A stretch of 64,000 bases of DNA from Amyelois transitella. Taxonomy: Eukaryota > Arthropoda > Insecta > Lepidoptera > Pyralidae. The stretch spans positions 7,431,501 to 7,495,500 of the forward strand of contig NC_083505.1 in the NCBI RefSeq assembly GCF_032362555.1, in the 5' to 3' direction. Shown piece after piece: positions 22,769 through 34,098 of this stretch. The stretch's first letter is position 1; each line of letters begins with the position of its first letter. The position numbers and the translations under genes are program-made. The notes under the pieces were generated by a model that was given only the letters and a program-made list of their open reading frames with translations, was not told the DNA's origin and made no database searches.

Positions 22769-23029
22769 CCGTGTGGTTCCCGGCACCAGTGCAAAAAAGA
22801 ATAGGACCACTCCATATCTTTCCTGTGAATGTCGTAAAAGGCGACTAAGGGATAGGCTTACAAACATGGGATTTTTTTTTAGGCGATGGTCTAGCAACCT
22901 GTCACTATTTGAATCTCAATTCTACGAGTATCATTAAACCAAATAGCTGAGCGTGGCCTATCAGTCTTTTCAAGACTGTTGGCTCTGACTACCCCACAAG
23001 GGCGTGACCGTAAGTATGTATGTATGTAT
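22769..23029 (+). repeat. SINE-1 copy with 11 bp target duplication (reference copy)
   Basis: Starts CCGTGTGGTTCCCGGCACC and ends in (GTAT)n. It is flanked by GAAATCCCCTG at 22758-22768 and 23030-23040, which fixes both ends of the element. Landmarks: CCACTCCATATCTTTCC, GTCGTAAAAGGCGACTAAGG, GTCACTATTTGAATCTCAAT, the paired AGTCTTTTCAAGACT, then GACTACCCCACAAGGGCGTG. The 80-codon frame at 22695-22937 runs through it and is not a gene. Confidence 0.9.
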
Positions 23030-23414
23030 GAAATCCCCTGAGAAGGCGTGAGTGTTCTATTTATTTTGCTACTCGTAGTCTTAAGGTAGTAAAAATCTAT
23101 TAAACCATTTATTTTATATTTGTTTCAGAAATTAACCACTATAAAAAGATGATAAATAAAATGAAACACTAACTAGATTTTTTTGGTATTATCTAATAGT
23201 AACGAATTTGCACTCTTTCTAATTCATTTGCTACAATTAAGTTATTTATTATATAGGGATTGTAAAGTTATTTTTAATATAATACATAAATGGCAAAACA
23301 TTGTTTCTTTTTTTTGTGCGAAGATGTTCTCTAAGTATATATGTAGGTACGTTCCAAAAAATTGTGCTAAATATACTAGCTGCTGTAGAATTCCAACAAC
23401 TTTCAACCTTTTTA

Positions 23415-23643
23415 GTGCCGTGTGGTTCCCGGCACCAATAGAATGCCCATGGACGTCGTAAAAGGCGATTAATGGATGGGCTTATAAACTTGGGATTCTT
23501 CTTTTAGGCGATGGGCTAGAAACCTGACACTATTTGAATCTGAATTCTACGAATAAACCAAACAGCTGAACGACTATCTGTATTTAAACAATGTTGGCTC
23601 TGTCTTCCCCGCAGGGGTTTTAGACGTGACTATATGTATATAT
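23415..23643 (+). repeat. SINE-1 copy with 14 bp target duplication
   Basis: Head GTGCCGTGTGGTTCCCGGC and tail GTCTTCCCCGCAGGGG with a short TATA-rich end. It has an internal deletion just after the head. Flanked by TTTCAACCTTTTTA at 23401-23414 and 23644-23657. Confidence 0.9.
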
Positions 23644-23711
23644 TTTCAACCTTTTTATGTGCAAGTAAAGTTTAGAATTCAAATAAATGAGCCCATAAAA
23701 TAATATACAGT

Positions 23712-23795
23712 AGAATCCAGATTACTACGACGGCCAAGGGACCGACGACGGCCGTACTAACCGGAAGTCGTATTAAAGGAACAGAAAAAAAAATG
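23712..23795 (+). repeat. Possible pogo/Tigger-like transposon end
   Basis: After a TA dinucleotide comes CAGTAGAATCCAGATTACTA, then ACGGCCAAGGGACCGACG and CGTACTAACCGGAAGTCGTA. This resembles the terminal region of pogo-type DNA transposons (TA target, CAGTA terminus). The opposite end was not found, so this is a fragment at best. Confidence 0.4.
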
Positions 23796-23864
23796 TTTTT
23801 TATTTATCAAATCTCATATCGTCTGTAATATGTAAATTCCAAATTGAGTTGCTATATTTTTGGA

Positions 23865-24110
23865 GTTCCGGTTGAGCTCTAAACTCTCGTCTCTGGCAAA
23901 GAGCATGACTGTGACTACGATCCTGGACTGGGTAATAAGTCAAGGTTTTACACGAAACGACTCTCTGGACTCCGCAACCTTTCAGGGGAACCAAACCCGT
24001 ATGGGATCATGGTTACACGTCCAGTTGTCTAAATTTGCAAGTTTTCACACAGTGTTTTCCCTCACCGTAGGAAATTCGGTTTACAATCAAACTAATCTAA
24101 GTACATAAAT
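23865..24110 (-). repeat. SINE-2 (tRNA-derived family) body fragment
   Basis: Shares the phrases GATCCTGGACTGGGTAA, CCGCAACCTTTCAGGGGAAC and GGGATCATGGTTACACGTCC with the copies at 24665, 31112, 48207 and 60880-61815. The tRNA-like head, seen at 61740-61815, is missing here. Frames at 23800-23994 and 23860-24108 are spurious. Confidence 0.6.
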
Positions 24111-24664
24111 CAGAAGTTAGTCTTGGTACGTAGCTGCGATAGAATTGAAAGCTGATGAAGCTGTTTCTAGTCGGGTACTAAGTACTTGACCAACTAACTA
24201 ACAACGTTATTTTATTTGATTCGTTCATAATATAATTCTTGAAATTTTCAAGAAAATATACAACTAACAGGTTCGAAGTCGCTTATAAGAAAATAAGTAG
24301 TAACACTTTCGTTTCAACTTGAAAAAATGATATAGGTACTTGTAACATCTATGAGAAATGACGTGAAACCTTGGCCAAGCGACGGATAAACGGTAGTTTA
24401 CGATAAATTTGAGGTTTATATTTATTATCATTATCGATATGTAACATATATTTGTACAAAAGTAGGTATGTATTTTTTTACTTGTATAAACAATATCGCA
24501 AGTAGTTGCGTTATCAAGGAATACGATGCGTGTTGTTCTAACAATAAAGTATCTGGTATCATTCTTGTAGGTACTGCAACTATGTAGGTTTCCTGTTTGT
24601 GTTATACAATTTATACTTGCAAAGAAATTTTTAAACTATAATTCCCTTCCTCCTTATATCCTCA

Positions 24665-24850
24665 TCTTTCTGAAGAGAAGTCTGCGAAGCGGGGTACGCC
24701 TTTGACCGTGGATCTTGAATTTGGTAAGTCAGATTTTTACACAAAGCGACTCCCACCTAACTTCGCAACCTTTACAAGAGAACCTATCCCGTATTGGGTC
24801 ATGGTAACATGATTATTTACTGATAATCGTTTAGTAAATTTAATTACGCA
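24665..24850 (-). repeat. SINE-2 body fragment
   Basis: Contains GTGGATCTTGAATTTGGTAA, ACACAAAGCGACTCCC, TCGCAACCTTTACAAGAGAA and TATTGGGTCATGGTAACATG. It is the same family segment as at 23865-24110. Confidence 0.6.
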
Positions 24851-25168
24851 GACTCCAGGGCAAGGGGCATAATGGCGGAGGATGCAACAGGATAGGCGAA
24901 TAGGCAACGAAGAGAGAGAGAGAAAATATTTTTATTTAAGTATTTTAGAGAAATTTATTTGAAAGTCTTTTAACCTTCAGGTCTTCCGGTCTCGATCGTC
25001 AGAGAGGATGCAAACCAGACAAAATCAACAGATGATATGAATTGATAAACTAAATTCTTGGTAACTACTACGTTAAATGCTCCTTGTAGTTGAAACGTGA
25101 AGTTTAAGTTGACCTGAAAACTTCTGTTAGTATTTAATCCATATCCATAAACATTTACAGATTTTTAT

Positions 25169-25357
25169 CTATACTAATATTATAAAGCTAAAGAGTTTGT
25201 TTATTTGTTTGAACGCGCCAATCTCAGGAACTACTGATTCGAATTGAATTTTTTTTTTGCGTTGAATAGACTATTTATCGAGGAAGGCTTTAATGATTGG
25301 GCTTCAATGATGCCCAAAATAACTATTCCACGCGGACGACGTCGCCGGCACAGTTAG
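25169..25357 (+). mobile_element. Non-autonomous Helitron, 3' end decayed
   Basis: Begins TCTATACTAATATTATAAAG and ends CGCGGACGACGTCGCCGG then CAGTTAG, a mutated CTAG. It shares GAACGCG, GGAACTACTG and TATTTATCGAGGAAGGCTTT with the tandem copies at 50206-50723. Confidence 0.75.
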
Positions 25358-25770
25358 TTTTTAATAAAGTATCTTCTTGCAAATCATTTCTATTAGAACT
25401 TTTATACTTACAGTTTTGTTATGTTTATAATTAAATATAAAGATAATATCTATTACGCGTATCTTACATCATGTCTAGTTTAATGTCCATCTAGTTACTT
25501 TGTAAGTAAATCTTGTTTATAAATAAATTATAATTATTACTGAATAATACACGAGTAAGTTGAATACCTACAAATGAGCCAGTTCTTTCGACCCCGTTTC
25601 TTGCAACTGTTGGGCAATCAACACTGCAGACTCAGCAAATGTTGCACAATGAAATTGAAGTCATTAAACTTCACAAGACAATTTGTCACGAACAAATATT
25701 AATAATATACCTAATACATTTAATTTTTAGAAATATAGGCCTATCTGCAGTAGGTAATGTATAAAACTAC

Positions 25771-25876
25771 TAGCTTTGACCGCGGCTCTGCCTGCGTGCT
25801 TCACACTATAATGTATGCAAAATTTCATGGAGCTCGGATAAACAAACACACTTTTACATTTATAATATTAGTATGG
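25771..25876 (-). mobile_element. Helitron with internal deletion
   Basis: On the minus strand it begins TCCATACTAATATTATAAAT and ends with a GC-rich hairpin remnant and CTAG (near 25771). Only about 105 bp remain. The interior phrase CAAAATTTCATGGAGCTCGG matches other short copies such as 53530-53690. Confidence 0.6.
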
Positions 25877-26123
25877 ATTTATTATAATTATAATGCTAAT
25901 GTTTAATATTGGCTAATATAATTAATATGCAACAATACTACATACCTACTAATCTGAAAAGCTCCAAACTCATCATCATCGTCTTCGGTTGGCGCTCTTC
26001 CTGGAGAGGACTCAGGTTCCGCCTATGGCCACGAGCACCTATTTGACCTACGTATGCCAACTTGTGAATTAGTTTTACTTTTACCCGGCCATGCTTGCTT
26101 CACTAAGCCCAGACAGATAGAAA

Positions 26124-26376
26124 TATACATACATACATGGATACACGTCCATATCTCTTGCATGGCAGACAGAGCCAACAGTCTTAAAAAGACTGAAAGA
26201 CCAAGTTCAGCTGTATGGCTTTATGATGGAATTGAGATTTAAATAGTGACCGGTTGCTAGCCGTTCGCCTACAAGAAGATTCCCAAGGTTATACCCATAT
26301 TCCTAGTCGCCTTTAACAAAATCCATGGGAAAGATATGGAGCGGTCCTATTTTAAAATGCCGGGAATCACACGGCA
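26124..26376 (-). repeat. SINE-1 copy
   Basis: Full-length reverse copy: (ATAC)n tail, CCATATCTCTTGCATGGCAG, CAGTCTTAAAAAGACTG, CCGGTTGCTAGCCGTTCGCC and CCGGGAATCACACGGC head. No target duplication was recognised. Confidence 0.8.
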
Positions 26377-26449
26377 TTTGTATAACTATGTGATATATGC
26401 ATTTTTATGTAGTATGACAATGATGACAAGTCAGCTAATTAAACTTAAG

Positions 26450-27150
26450 AAACATTAATCTGTTATAAACAGAAACTAGTCGAACGTAGACTACGCGAAC
26501 ACTTGAAATTTTACAAAATTGAAAATATCTCAAAAACTACTTAACCGATTTTAATTCCCCAGGAACTCATTAGGTAATTCTATATAATATTTCATATTAC
26601 CTATCTATATTAAAATCGGACCAAAAATGCAAAAATGTATTTTGCCCTAAATTGGTACAAATAGGATATAAGATAAAACTAACGACGGTTTCTTTAATTT
26701 TGGGGACTGAATTTGAAGTATGTAATGTAATAAGTAGGTAACACGGAGAAAGGACTACATAAAGAGTGGTAACGCTAATAAAAATCAACTTGATTTTAGA
26801 ATTTTATTGGATGTTTCATTAAAATTATTTTTATTTTAAAGTTATTTACAAGGTATAAACTGATGCAGTTTTTGCAGCTTTATATTTACCAAAATCAATA
26901 AAAGTAGAATAGAAGGAACAGTTTCAATGTGTTTTCAGATATTTAAAGATGATCGTAGATCACTGTCAGACGAGAGATTAACAAAACATATAAAAGATAA
27001 CTTATCTGAACATTTATTAGGAGAACACCATTTATTTCTCTAAGTTATTTAGAGTATATTTACAATTATTGATTAATCAGTTGTTTGAGTCATTAAATCT
27101 ATATAAATTTAATAATACATAATACATATTTTAACGAAGCTATGCATATC
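26450..27150. other. AT-rich DNA downstream of the Maf gene
   Basis: No coding signal. This stretch lies on the 3' side of the minus-strand Maf gene and could hold its long AT-rich 3' UTR. I cannot fix a polyadenylation site. Confidence 0.35.
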
Positions 27151-27404
27151 TTACGACACAACCATACATTTAACACGGTGTGCGTAGCCAGCCCAAAGGG
27201 ATGCGCTACATTGTTCCACCAATAATAAAAAAGAACTATAAAACTGGAACCGATGATATCTCAAACTTAACAAAAGCACGACTTGTCTGTCGACTGGCGG
27301 CGTCGGGCGCGCGGTCGTGCTCGCGGGACGCCGACTGCTCAGTAGCGCTGCCAGGCGCACGACGAGGCCGGGCCGGCGCCGCTGCGGGGCGCCGAGCCCT
27401 GCCG

Positions 27405-28307
27405 TCACAGCTCCGAGAAGAACTCCGGTGACGAGTGCGGTGTGGGCGGCGCGTGCTGCGGCACGGCGTGCTCACGGCTCACCAGCGACAGCCGCTGCTT
27501 CAGCATGTCCCGCTCGTGCGTCACGCGCGCCACTTGCAGCTGCAGCACGTGCAGCTCGTCCTGCAATGACCGGTTAGTCATCTCCAGCTCCTGTCGCTGT
27601 TGCAATCGCTTGCTGCGACAGTTCTGCGCGTATCCACGATTTTTCAGTGTGCGCCTTTTCTGTTTCAGTCGAGTCACATCCTCGCGGGGGAAACCGTGAA
27701 GTCGTTTGTTTAATTCACGTACACTTAATGTCATGAGCAGGTCGTCACTTATTAAATCGTCGCCACAGGAAGACGCTTGATATGACTGGTGCTGGCCGGT
27801 GCGCGGCGAAAGCGCCGAGCAGGAACTCGCAGGACGTAACGCGACTTGTTGAATATGGTGATCCTGTTCTCTCCACTCGCGACGATCCCAGTCTTCAAAA
27901 CTCCCGCAGGGTACAGTGCGCATATCCAAAGGCTCTCGCATATGAGGTAACCATAGTACATCATCGACGAGTGCCGCTCTACAAGGGCTGCGACTTATAG
28001 GCGCTGGAGGCGTTTCTGGGGGTGTGCTCGGATCCACGGCGATGGCGACGTGCGGTTGAGGATAGGGTCCCGCATCGGGCCACGGTCGGCAGGCGCGGGC
28101 GCAGGCCGGTGGTCCATCGGCGAGCTCATGCCATCCAGTTCGTAAAGGTTCACGTTTCACAAGATGGTGATCTTCTAAATGGTCGAGCTCGAAATTTTGA
28201 ACATATTCGTCTGCGAGCTGATCTTCGTCGGCTTCGCGGTGCGGTTGCGGCGGCAGGGTCTGCATGGCGCTCGCCTGAGAGCAGTCCACGAGCGCGTGTT
28301 CCACCAT
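27405..28307 (-). CDS. tj: Large Maf bZIP transcription factor (traffic jam type)
   Basis: An intronless 300-residue nuclear DNA-binding regulator. Near the N-terminus, [15 protein letters not shown] (31-45) and VKREPL (50-55) match the large-Maf activation domain. Residues ~187-212 are the Maf extended homology region ([20 protein letters not shown]); the basic region [20 protein letters not shown] spans 215-234 with the Maf-specific Tyr in place of the usual Ala; and a leucine zipper runs ~241-272. A Pro/Ser/Cys-rich linker (60-180) separates the activation domain from the bZIP. Drosophila traffic jam, needed in gonad and neural development, is also single-exon. The ATG at 28307 has a good context (CACCACATGG). 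The gene is strikingly GC-rich against its AT-rich surroundings, and many opposite-strand frames here are shadows. Small Mafs are ruled out by the activation domain. Confidence 0.93.
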   Translation of the reverse strand: MVEHALVDCSQASAMQTLPPQPHREADEDQLADEYVQNFELDHLEDHHLVKREPLRTGWHELADGPPACARACRPWPDAGPYPQPHVAIAVDPSTPPETPPAPISRSPCRAALVDDVLWLPHMREPLDMRTVPCGSFEDWDRREWREQDHHIQQVALRPASSCSALSPRTGQHQSYQASSCGDDLISDDLLMTLSVRELNKRLHGFPREDVTRLKQKRRTLKNRGYAQNCRSKRLQQRQELEMTNRSLQDELHVLQLQVARVTHERDMLKQRLSLVSREHAVPQHAPPTPHSSPEFFSEL

Positions 28308-30837
28308 GTGGTGTGCGGGGCGCGCGCCGGTCGGGAGCGGACTGCGGCCGCGACACAGGGCGGCGAGAAACTCCGCCCTCTAGCCCAATGACGGCTGGAG
28401 ACGCGCGCATACTAACACAAGCCTTTATATTCACAGCCATAAGTTCACTAACACTGACATAATGTAAACAATATACTACTCGTACATGAATAAGACACAA
28501 ACATTAATAAACGGATATTACTACGTACTACGTATGCAAGGTGTCAATTGTTATGATGGAATTAATAAATATTCATCTAAAGGATTTTTTGAGTGCGTAT
28601 TAAGATATTACTGTTTGAATTGGAAATTAATTTTTCAGAACAAAAGTTTTTATATGCAAATCCCTACTATGTAAAAAAAAACTTATTTCAAACCGCACGC
28701 TAACGGAGTTGCGAGCACAACTAAAATACAAAATGATAATTTTGTGCCCGTAGATGCGCTACAACTTTGCTACGACAGTCCAAATCTTGTAGACTATCTA
28801 CGATATTTGTAGACCATTGTATTCATTCAACAGTTCAATATTTTTAAATACATTTATTTGTAGGTATTTATTTTCCGGAAAAATACTTTTTTACCGAAGA
28901 ATTATGGTTCTTTAAAATTGTATTCTTGTATCGCTGTAAAATAAATGCTTATTATGATAATCGGAGTATGAAAATCAGAAGATTAAAACTTGTTTTACAT
29001 TATAAATAAATTAGGGGTTTGGTAAGTAAAAAAAATAAGTTAAGTTCCGATCAAGGGATAAACCTAACCAAGACCCATGTAAATCTGAAAAAATACTTTA
29101 TACTTTTTAATTATAAGTACTTTAAAATCATAGTGATTTAAAGAAAAATATTTATCCTTGTAACTAAAATCTTCACAGCGTTATTTTAGAGGTAGGTGTT
29201 AATATTGTTAAATAATACCGTAACCAAAAAGAACCGAACCCGGGACATCTTGAATCCAAGACAGACATTGCCCTTACGAGTTTATCTATTATAATATTAC
29301 TGCAGCGAGAAGGCCAACATTAGAGTATGATTTCACGCATGGCCGACGACGGAAGGGTTAGCAAATCAGCGGAATACCGAAATACATTTAATCACCGACC
29401 TCTGCCACTTTAAACATCTAACCCCTTGCTTATTAACCCCGGATAATTGAATTGATGCTCTCGTTACGCAAGAACAATAAATTATTATTTGTAATAATAT
29501 CTGGTTCTAATATTCTCCTGAGTAGACAAAAATATTACTTATTAGGCGGTTTTTATATTACAAGTCAGTAATGAGAACATTTCATTTACCTATACTTAGT
29601 TACGAGTATGTTTTTTTTAACGACCTAATAACGATATCAATCAGATTCGATAGACGTATATATATATATATATCATGACTTGAAAAGGTTTGAATATTAC
29701 TGAGACCATGTAACGATAACTTTTATCTGAGTTACTCAGATACATTCAATTTAATGATAATTTATGCTTTTACGGTTAGAGAAAGACTGTTTCTATCCTG
29801 CACACTGAATATCATAAAAATGTTTGAAATGTTCCATTTTTAAGTTACGTATTCTGAACGTAATATTCGTAATAATCTTATTTACTGCAAAATCTATGGA
29901 TCTAATGTATTTTTGGTAGGGTTGTGGTTTGCGGCAGCAGTGCGGCGGCGATGCGGTGAGCCGTGGGCTGACGCAGCCGCCGCTGTTTGCCTTCAACGGT
30001 CAACATTGTTAGCACCGACCCTCGCCCCACCCCGCCACGTCTCGCAAATGTTATTACGTGATTAACCCCCCAACACGTTACCACTTCTGTTTGACCTAGC
30101 TTTGTTAATTGCCCTTTGAAACTGCGAACATAGATCATTCAAGAAAAGTTTAACCCCAGTAAGTGTAAACTGAACCGGTTTAAAGTAAATGCGTTTGTGT
30201 AATTATCTGATTTACTACTCGTACATAGCATCTTCCCAGGAAGAGAACGCAATCGGGGTGGATGGTGAAATTATTACATTTTATACTTTGATTTATGATC
30301 TTTAGTACACTTTCTCTAATCCACCCTTCAACTACCTACACTTTGCCTCTAATGAAATCACAGAACAGTGTAACTACGAGTATTTATGCATACCTACATG
30401 GCCAATGTGTTCATAAGGAGGAAAAGGATAACCCAAAAATGGTCTGTCCTAAATACATGAAAATGTGATTTCGCTAAACGTCTTCACTCTAACGAGGTAG
30501 GCAAAGCCAAAAGTCTCGAAATACTCAAAGGCATCAGTCATTGATTTGAGATTCAAACATTAACTTTTACAATTTGCGCAGGAAAAGAAGCAGCTAAGCG
30601 TACACAGTAATTAAAAATGTATTTTAGTGGTGGTTTTATGATACAATAGCATGGCGTCGCCAGAGGCGCGACACGTTCGGCCCGCTATCGGAGCCTCTTC
30701 ATCAATTGATTGCGCCCCCGCTTCTCGTGCGGACGACGATCCTCACGGGTTGCCAACCTCTTCACTGCGACGGGAATCTACTTGTATTTGAATATTTTAT
30801 TAAATGCAAAATAAATTTTAATCTTATGTAAAGTGAT
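28308..30837. promoter_or_regulatory. Upstream DNA of the Maf gene
   Basis: No gene supported. It holds the 5' flank of the minus-strand Maf gene, a (TA)n run near 29660-29675, and an unusual GC-rich block at 29930-30110. That block contains GCTGACGCAGC (29967-29977), close to the Maf recognition element, and TTTGTTAATTGCCCTTTGAA nearby. Enhancer function is an inference. Confidence 0.4.
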
Positions 30838-30841
30838 AAAT

Positions 30842-31092
30842 CGTGTCGTTCCCGGCACCAATAGCAAAACGAATAGAACTACTCTATCTCTTTCCATAGA
30901 TGTTGTAAAAGGCGACTAAGGGATAGGCTTATAAACTTGGGATTCTTCTTTTTCACGACGGGCTACCAACCTGTCAATATTTGAAACTCAAACAGCTGAA
31001 CGTGGCCTCTCAGCCTTTTCAAGGCTGTTGGCTTTGCCTACCCCGCAAGCGATATATAGGTATGTAATTATACATATGTATGTAGGTATGTA
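30842..31092 (+). repeat. SINE-1 copy
   Basis: Head TCGTGTCGTTCCCGGCACC, TTGTAAAAGGCGACTAAGGG, paired AGCCTTTTCAAGGCT, then CCTACCCCGCAAGCGATATA and a TATG-rich tail. It is followed directly by a SINE-2 fragment. Confidence 0.8.
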
Positions 31093-31111
31093 TAAATACA
31101 AAGGAAAGAAG

Positions 31112-31335
31112 CCACGGGTACGCTTATTGATAAAAGATTGGGTAAGTCAGGTTTTTTTCACGAAGCGATTCCCGGTCTGACCTATGTATGTAACCTTTCA
31201 ATGGAACCGTAATCGTTTTGGATCATGGTAAAAGCTGCATTAGATGAATCAACCTATTTATTTCCTTAGTCGCCTTTTGAGACATCGATGAGAAAGAGAT
31301 GGAATGGTCCTTTTTAAAAAAGTACGGGAACCTTT
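31112..31335 (-). repeat. SINE-2 fragment and SINE-1 fragment side by side
   Basis: 31112-31230 holds the SINE-2 phrases GGGTAAGTCAGG, CACGAAGCGATTCCCGG and TTTGGATCATGGTAA. 31255-31335 holds reversed SINE-1 head sequence (TTAGTCGCCTTTTGAGAC, GAGAAAGAGATGGAATGGTC). The order suggests one SINE inserted into the other, later broken. Confidence 0.55.
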
Positions 31336-31819
31336 ATAAAACTGTTACAATTTACCCGAGCTGCTTAAAATATAAGTTTATCTTTGAAGGATATAATGTT
31401 AACAACCAAATGTACCGAGTACATTAGAAAGTTATCTTACAGGTAGTAGATACACCGTTAGACAAAGTATTTACGACCCTTCGCGACCTCTGACTCGGCA
31501 TGTGCGGGGTTGCCAACCGCTTATCTGATCATCTTGAAGGCCGCCTAATCAATGCACGAGTCACTTCACTATCACAGTGCATAGAGATAGATAAGCCACT
31601 TTGTACGTACTTATATGGTTAATTTCTAATTCTGGAACTTGTTTAGAACATGAAATAAAAAAAAATCACATTATCTTACTTCTCTCTTACTGTGTTATTT
31701 ATTTTCTTACTAATATTATGAATGCGACATTGGGTGTAAAATATAATTAATAAATACAACTTTACCGTAACGCAGCTAATTACCTAAATACATTAAAAAA
31801 ATACAAAATTTTTTAAATA

Positions 31820-32083
31820 GTGCCGTGTGGTACCTGGCACCATTAGAAAAAAGAATAGGACCTCTCAGTCTCTTTACAACGGATGTCGTAAAAGGCGACT
31901 AAGGGATAGGCGTATTAACTTGGGATTCTTCTTTTAGGCGACGGGCTAGCAATCTGTCACTATTTGAATCTCAGTTCCATCACTAAGCCAAACATCTGAG
32001 CGTGGTAGCCTATCAGTCTTTTCAAGACTGGTGGCTCTGTCTGCCCCGCTAGGATTACAGACGTGATCATATGTATGTATGTA
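31820..32083 (+). repeat. SINE-1 copy
   Basis: Head TGCCGTGTGGTACCTGGCACC, GATGTCGTAAAAGGCGAC, GGCGACGGGCTAGCAA, paired AGTCTTTTCAAGACT, CTGTCTGCCCCGCTAGG and (TATG)n tail. TTTAAAT on both sides is a possible 7 bp target duplication. Confidence 0.8.
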
Positions 32084-32099
32084 ATATTTAAATGTGGCG

Positions 32100-33230
32100 T
32101 GAGGTTCCCGTCACTTGAGAGTAGGAAACTCTATGTCTTCCCGTGAATCAAGGGAATAAAATATATTTTAACCTAAGCTGGGCAGAGGTCTTATGAAAAT
32201 CTCCATTTAAAATAACTTACCCAATGCCCATGGATAGACCTAGACTGCAATCTCGTCCTTCGGTTATACAAAAGAAGCGTATCTTTCTCTATGTAAGTTT
32301 GTTTTTTACCTCTTAGACCACTTAACCATCTTAAATTTTGCATAAGTACCGTAATTCATTTACATTTGTAGTGTGGTTACGGCTATGCCAAAAATTCTTT
32401 TCAGGGTACGTAGTAGTGTAGGTGTAACGTGTAGGATCAACATTTATGATTGTTGCAAGTTTCCGAAAGACAAACACGAGTCGCTACGTGTAAAACGTGA
32501 CTTTCCTCCAAGATCGTGGTCACAGGTCCAAAAAAGTGAGAATGATACCAATAAAGGACTTTGAAAAGCCAATACATATATATACATATGACACGTCTTT
32601 TAGTCAATAGGCTAGGCACAGTTAGTTTTTGTTCTGCCGTAGGATGTCGGGTTTGTAAAATTAGTCATATTTTTCAAAAAAACGGTCGATTTGAGAACCT
32701 CCTTTTTTGAAGTCGGCTAAAAAAAATATTATTAACAAAATTAATTTTATTATAAATATATTACTCATTCTGTTTTTCTGACATAAAATATGAAAAATAC
32801 TAACGTACATTATATCATTACTACAGTAAAACAAAATTTTCTTTGTAAATTGTAAAACATATTTATAAAAATACAAAAATTGTGATAATTATAAAATTCT
32901 TACATATAAAAATGTCGCCTTATACAATATTTGGTAAAATTTTGCCGATTCGTTTTTATGCTATCATTGACTTATAACAGATACGACACACGCTCTCATA
33001 TATAAAAAAAGTACGAAATATTTTCTTATCAAACAAATAATTATGATTTAATTATAAGATATTAGTAAATTGTATGAAAAGCATCATAAAAGCATTCACA
33101 CTAAGAAGATGTGGAATAAAATATTTATTTGCTTTGGAATATCATTGATTAAAATGATATGGCGGAAAATATCACAATAAAATTTATAAAGGCACTTCAG
33201 TCTTAAAATACAGCACTGCTTTTTCATTGA
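32100..33230. other. AT-rich gene-free DNA
   Basis: Apart from a short SINE-1 head-like piece (32092-32150), nothing is recognisable. Short open frames in the region show no conserved motifs. Confidence 0.4.
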
Positions 33231-33510
33231 CATACATACATACATACATATGTTCACGTCTATATCCCTTGCGGGGTAGACAGAGCCAACAGTCTTGAAA
33301 GGACTGAATGGCCACGTTTTGCTATTTGGCTTAATGATAGAATTGAGATTCAAATAGTGACAGGTTGCTAGCCCATCGCCTAAAAAAAGAATCCCAAGTT
33401 TGTAAGCCTATCCCTTAGTCGCCTTTTACGACATCCATGGGAAAGAGATGGAGTGGTCCTATTCTTTTTTGTATTGGTGCCGGGAACCACACGGCACTGC
33501 CGGGAACCAC
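33231..33510 (-). repeat. SINE-1 copy with doubled head
   Basis: Best-preserved reverse copy: (CATA)n, TATATCCCTTGCGGGGTAGA, TTGCTAGCCCATCGCC, TCGCCTTTTACGACATCC, TATTGGTGCCGGGAACCAC, then the head phrase again (ACTGCCGGGAACCACAT). The doubled head also occurs in the copy at 9237. The 85-codon frame at 33096-33353 is not a gene. Confidence 0.85.
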
Positions 33511-34098
33511 ATATAAAATTATATTAGTAGATTAGAAAAATATTATCCCTGTTATATTCCAAAATGAATATATATAAATATTGATATTGCTCGAAACCCA
33601 TCACCTACTTTTTAATCTACAATACTATCTCGAGACTAATGTTATAAAAAATTTAAAACATAATCACTTAACAGCTATTTTTGGCACAATTGTTAAATAA
33701 TTTTCACAACTTGTACTTTTTAATTGTACAGACTAGTTGACAGCTCACTTTCTAACCTCAATGAATAAATTGAATTTGTATTAGCCTATAAAAACTAAAA
33801 AGTGAAACTATGAACAAGTGTAGTGTTAAAAATATTTTTACAGACTAAAATATTTGCCGAATCACTCCTAAGGTTGAGTTCAGATTGTGACTTCACAGTG
33901 TTCCCTCAAAAAGCGGGCGTTCAAATATTATTATATTTAATTACTTTGTTTGTAAACTTTACTTTATTTTATTGTAAATCAGGCAGTTTTTTGAGGTAGC
34001 GATACGTTTTTTTTTAATCACCAACCAATTTTATGCTCTATTTATTTTGGGCTTTGAAGTTAACATTTTTAAACATACATAAAGAGAAAGCGGAAACA

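Noticed and set aside
27180-28462. Several Arg/Ala-rich frames of 70-146 codons
   Set aside because: Shadows of the GC-rich Maf gene in other frames.
33231-33510. SINE-1 as a non-autonomous Helitron
   Set aside because: At least four copies have 10-14 bp target duplications and an (ATGT)n tail, which Helitrons do not make; its ends are not TC...CTAG.
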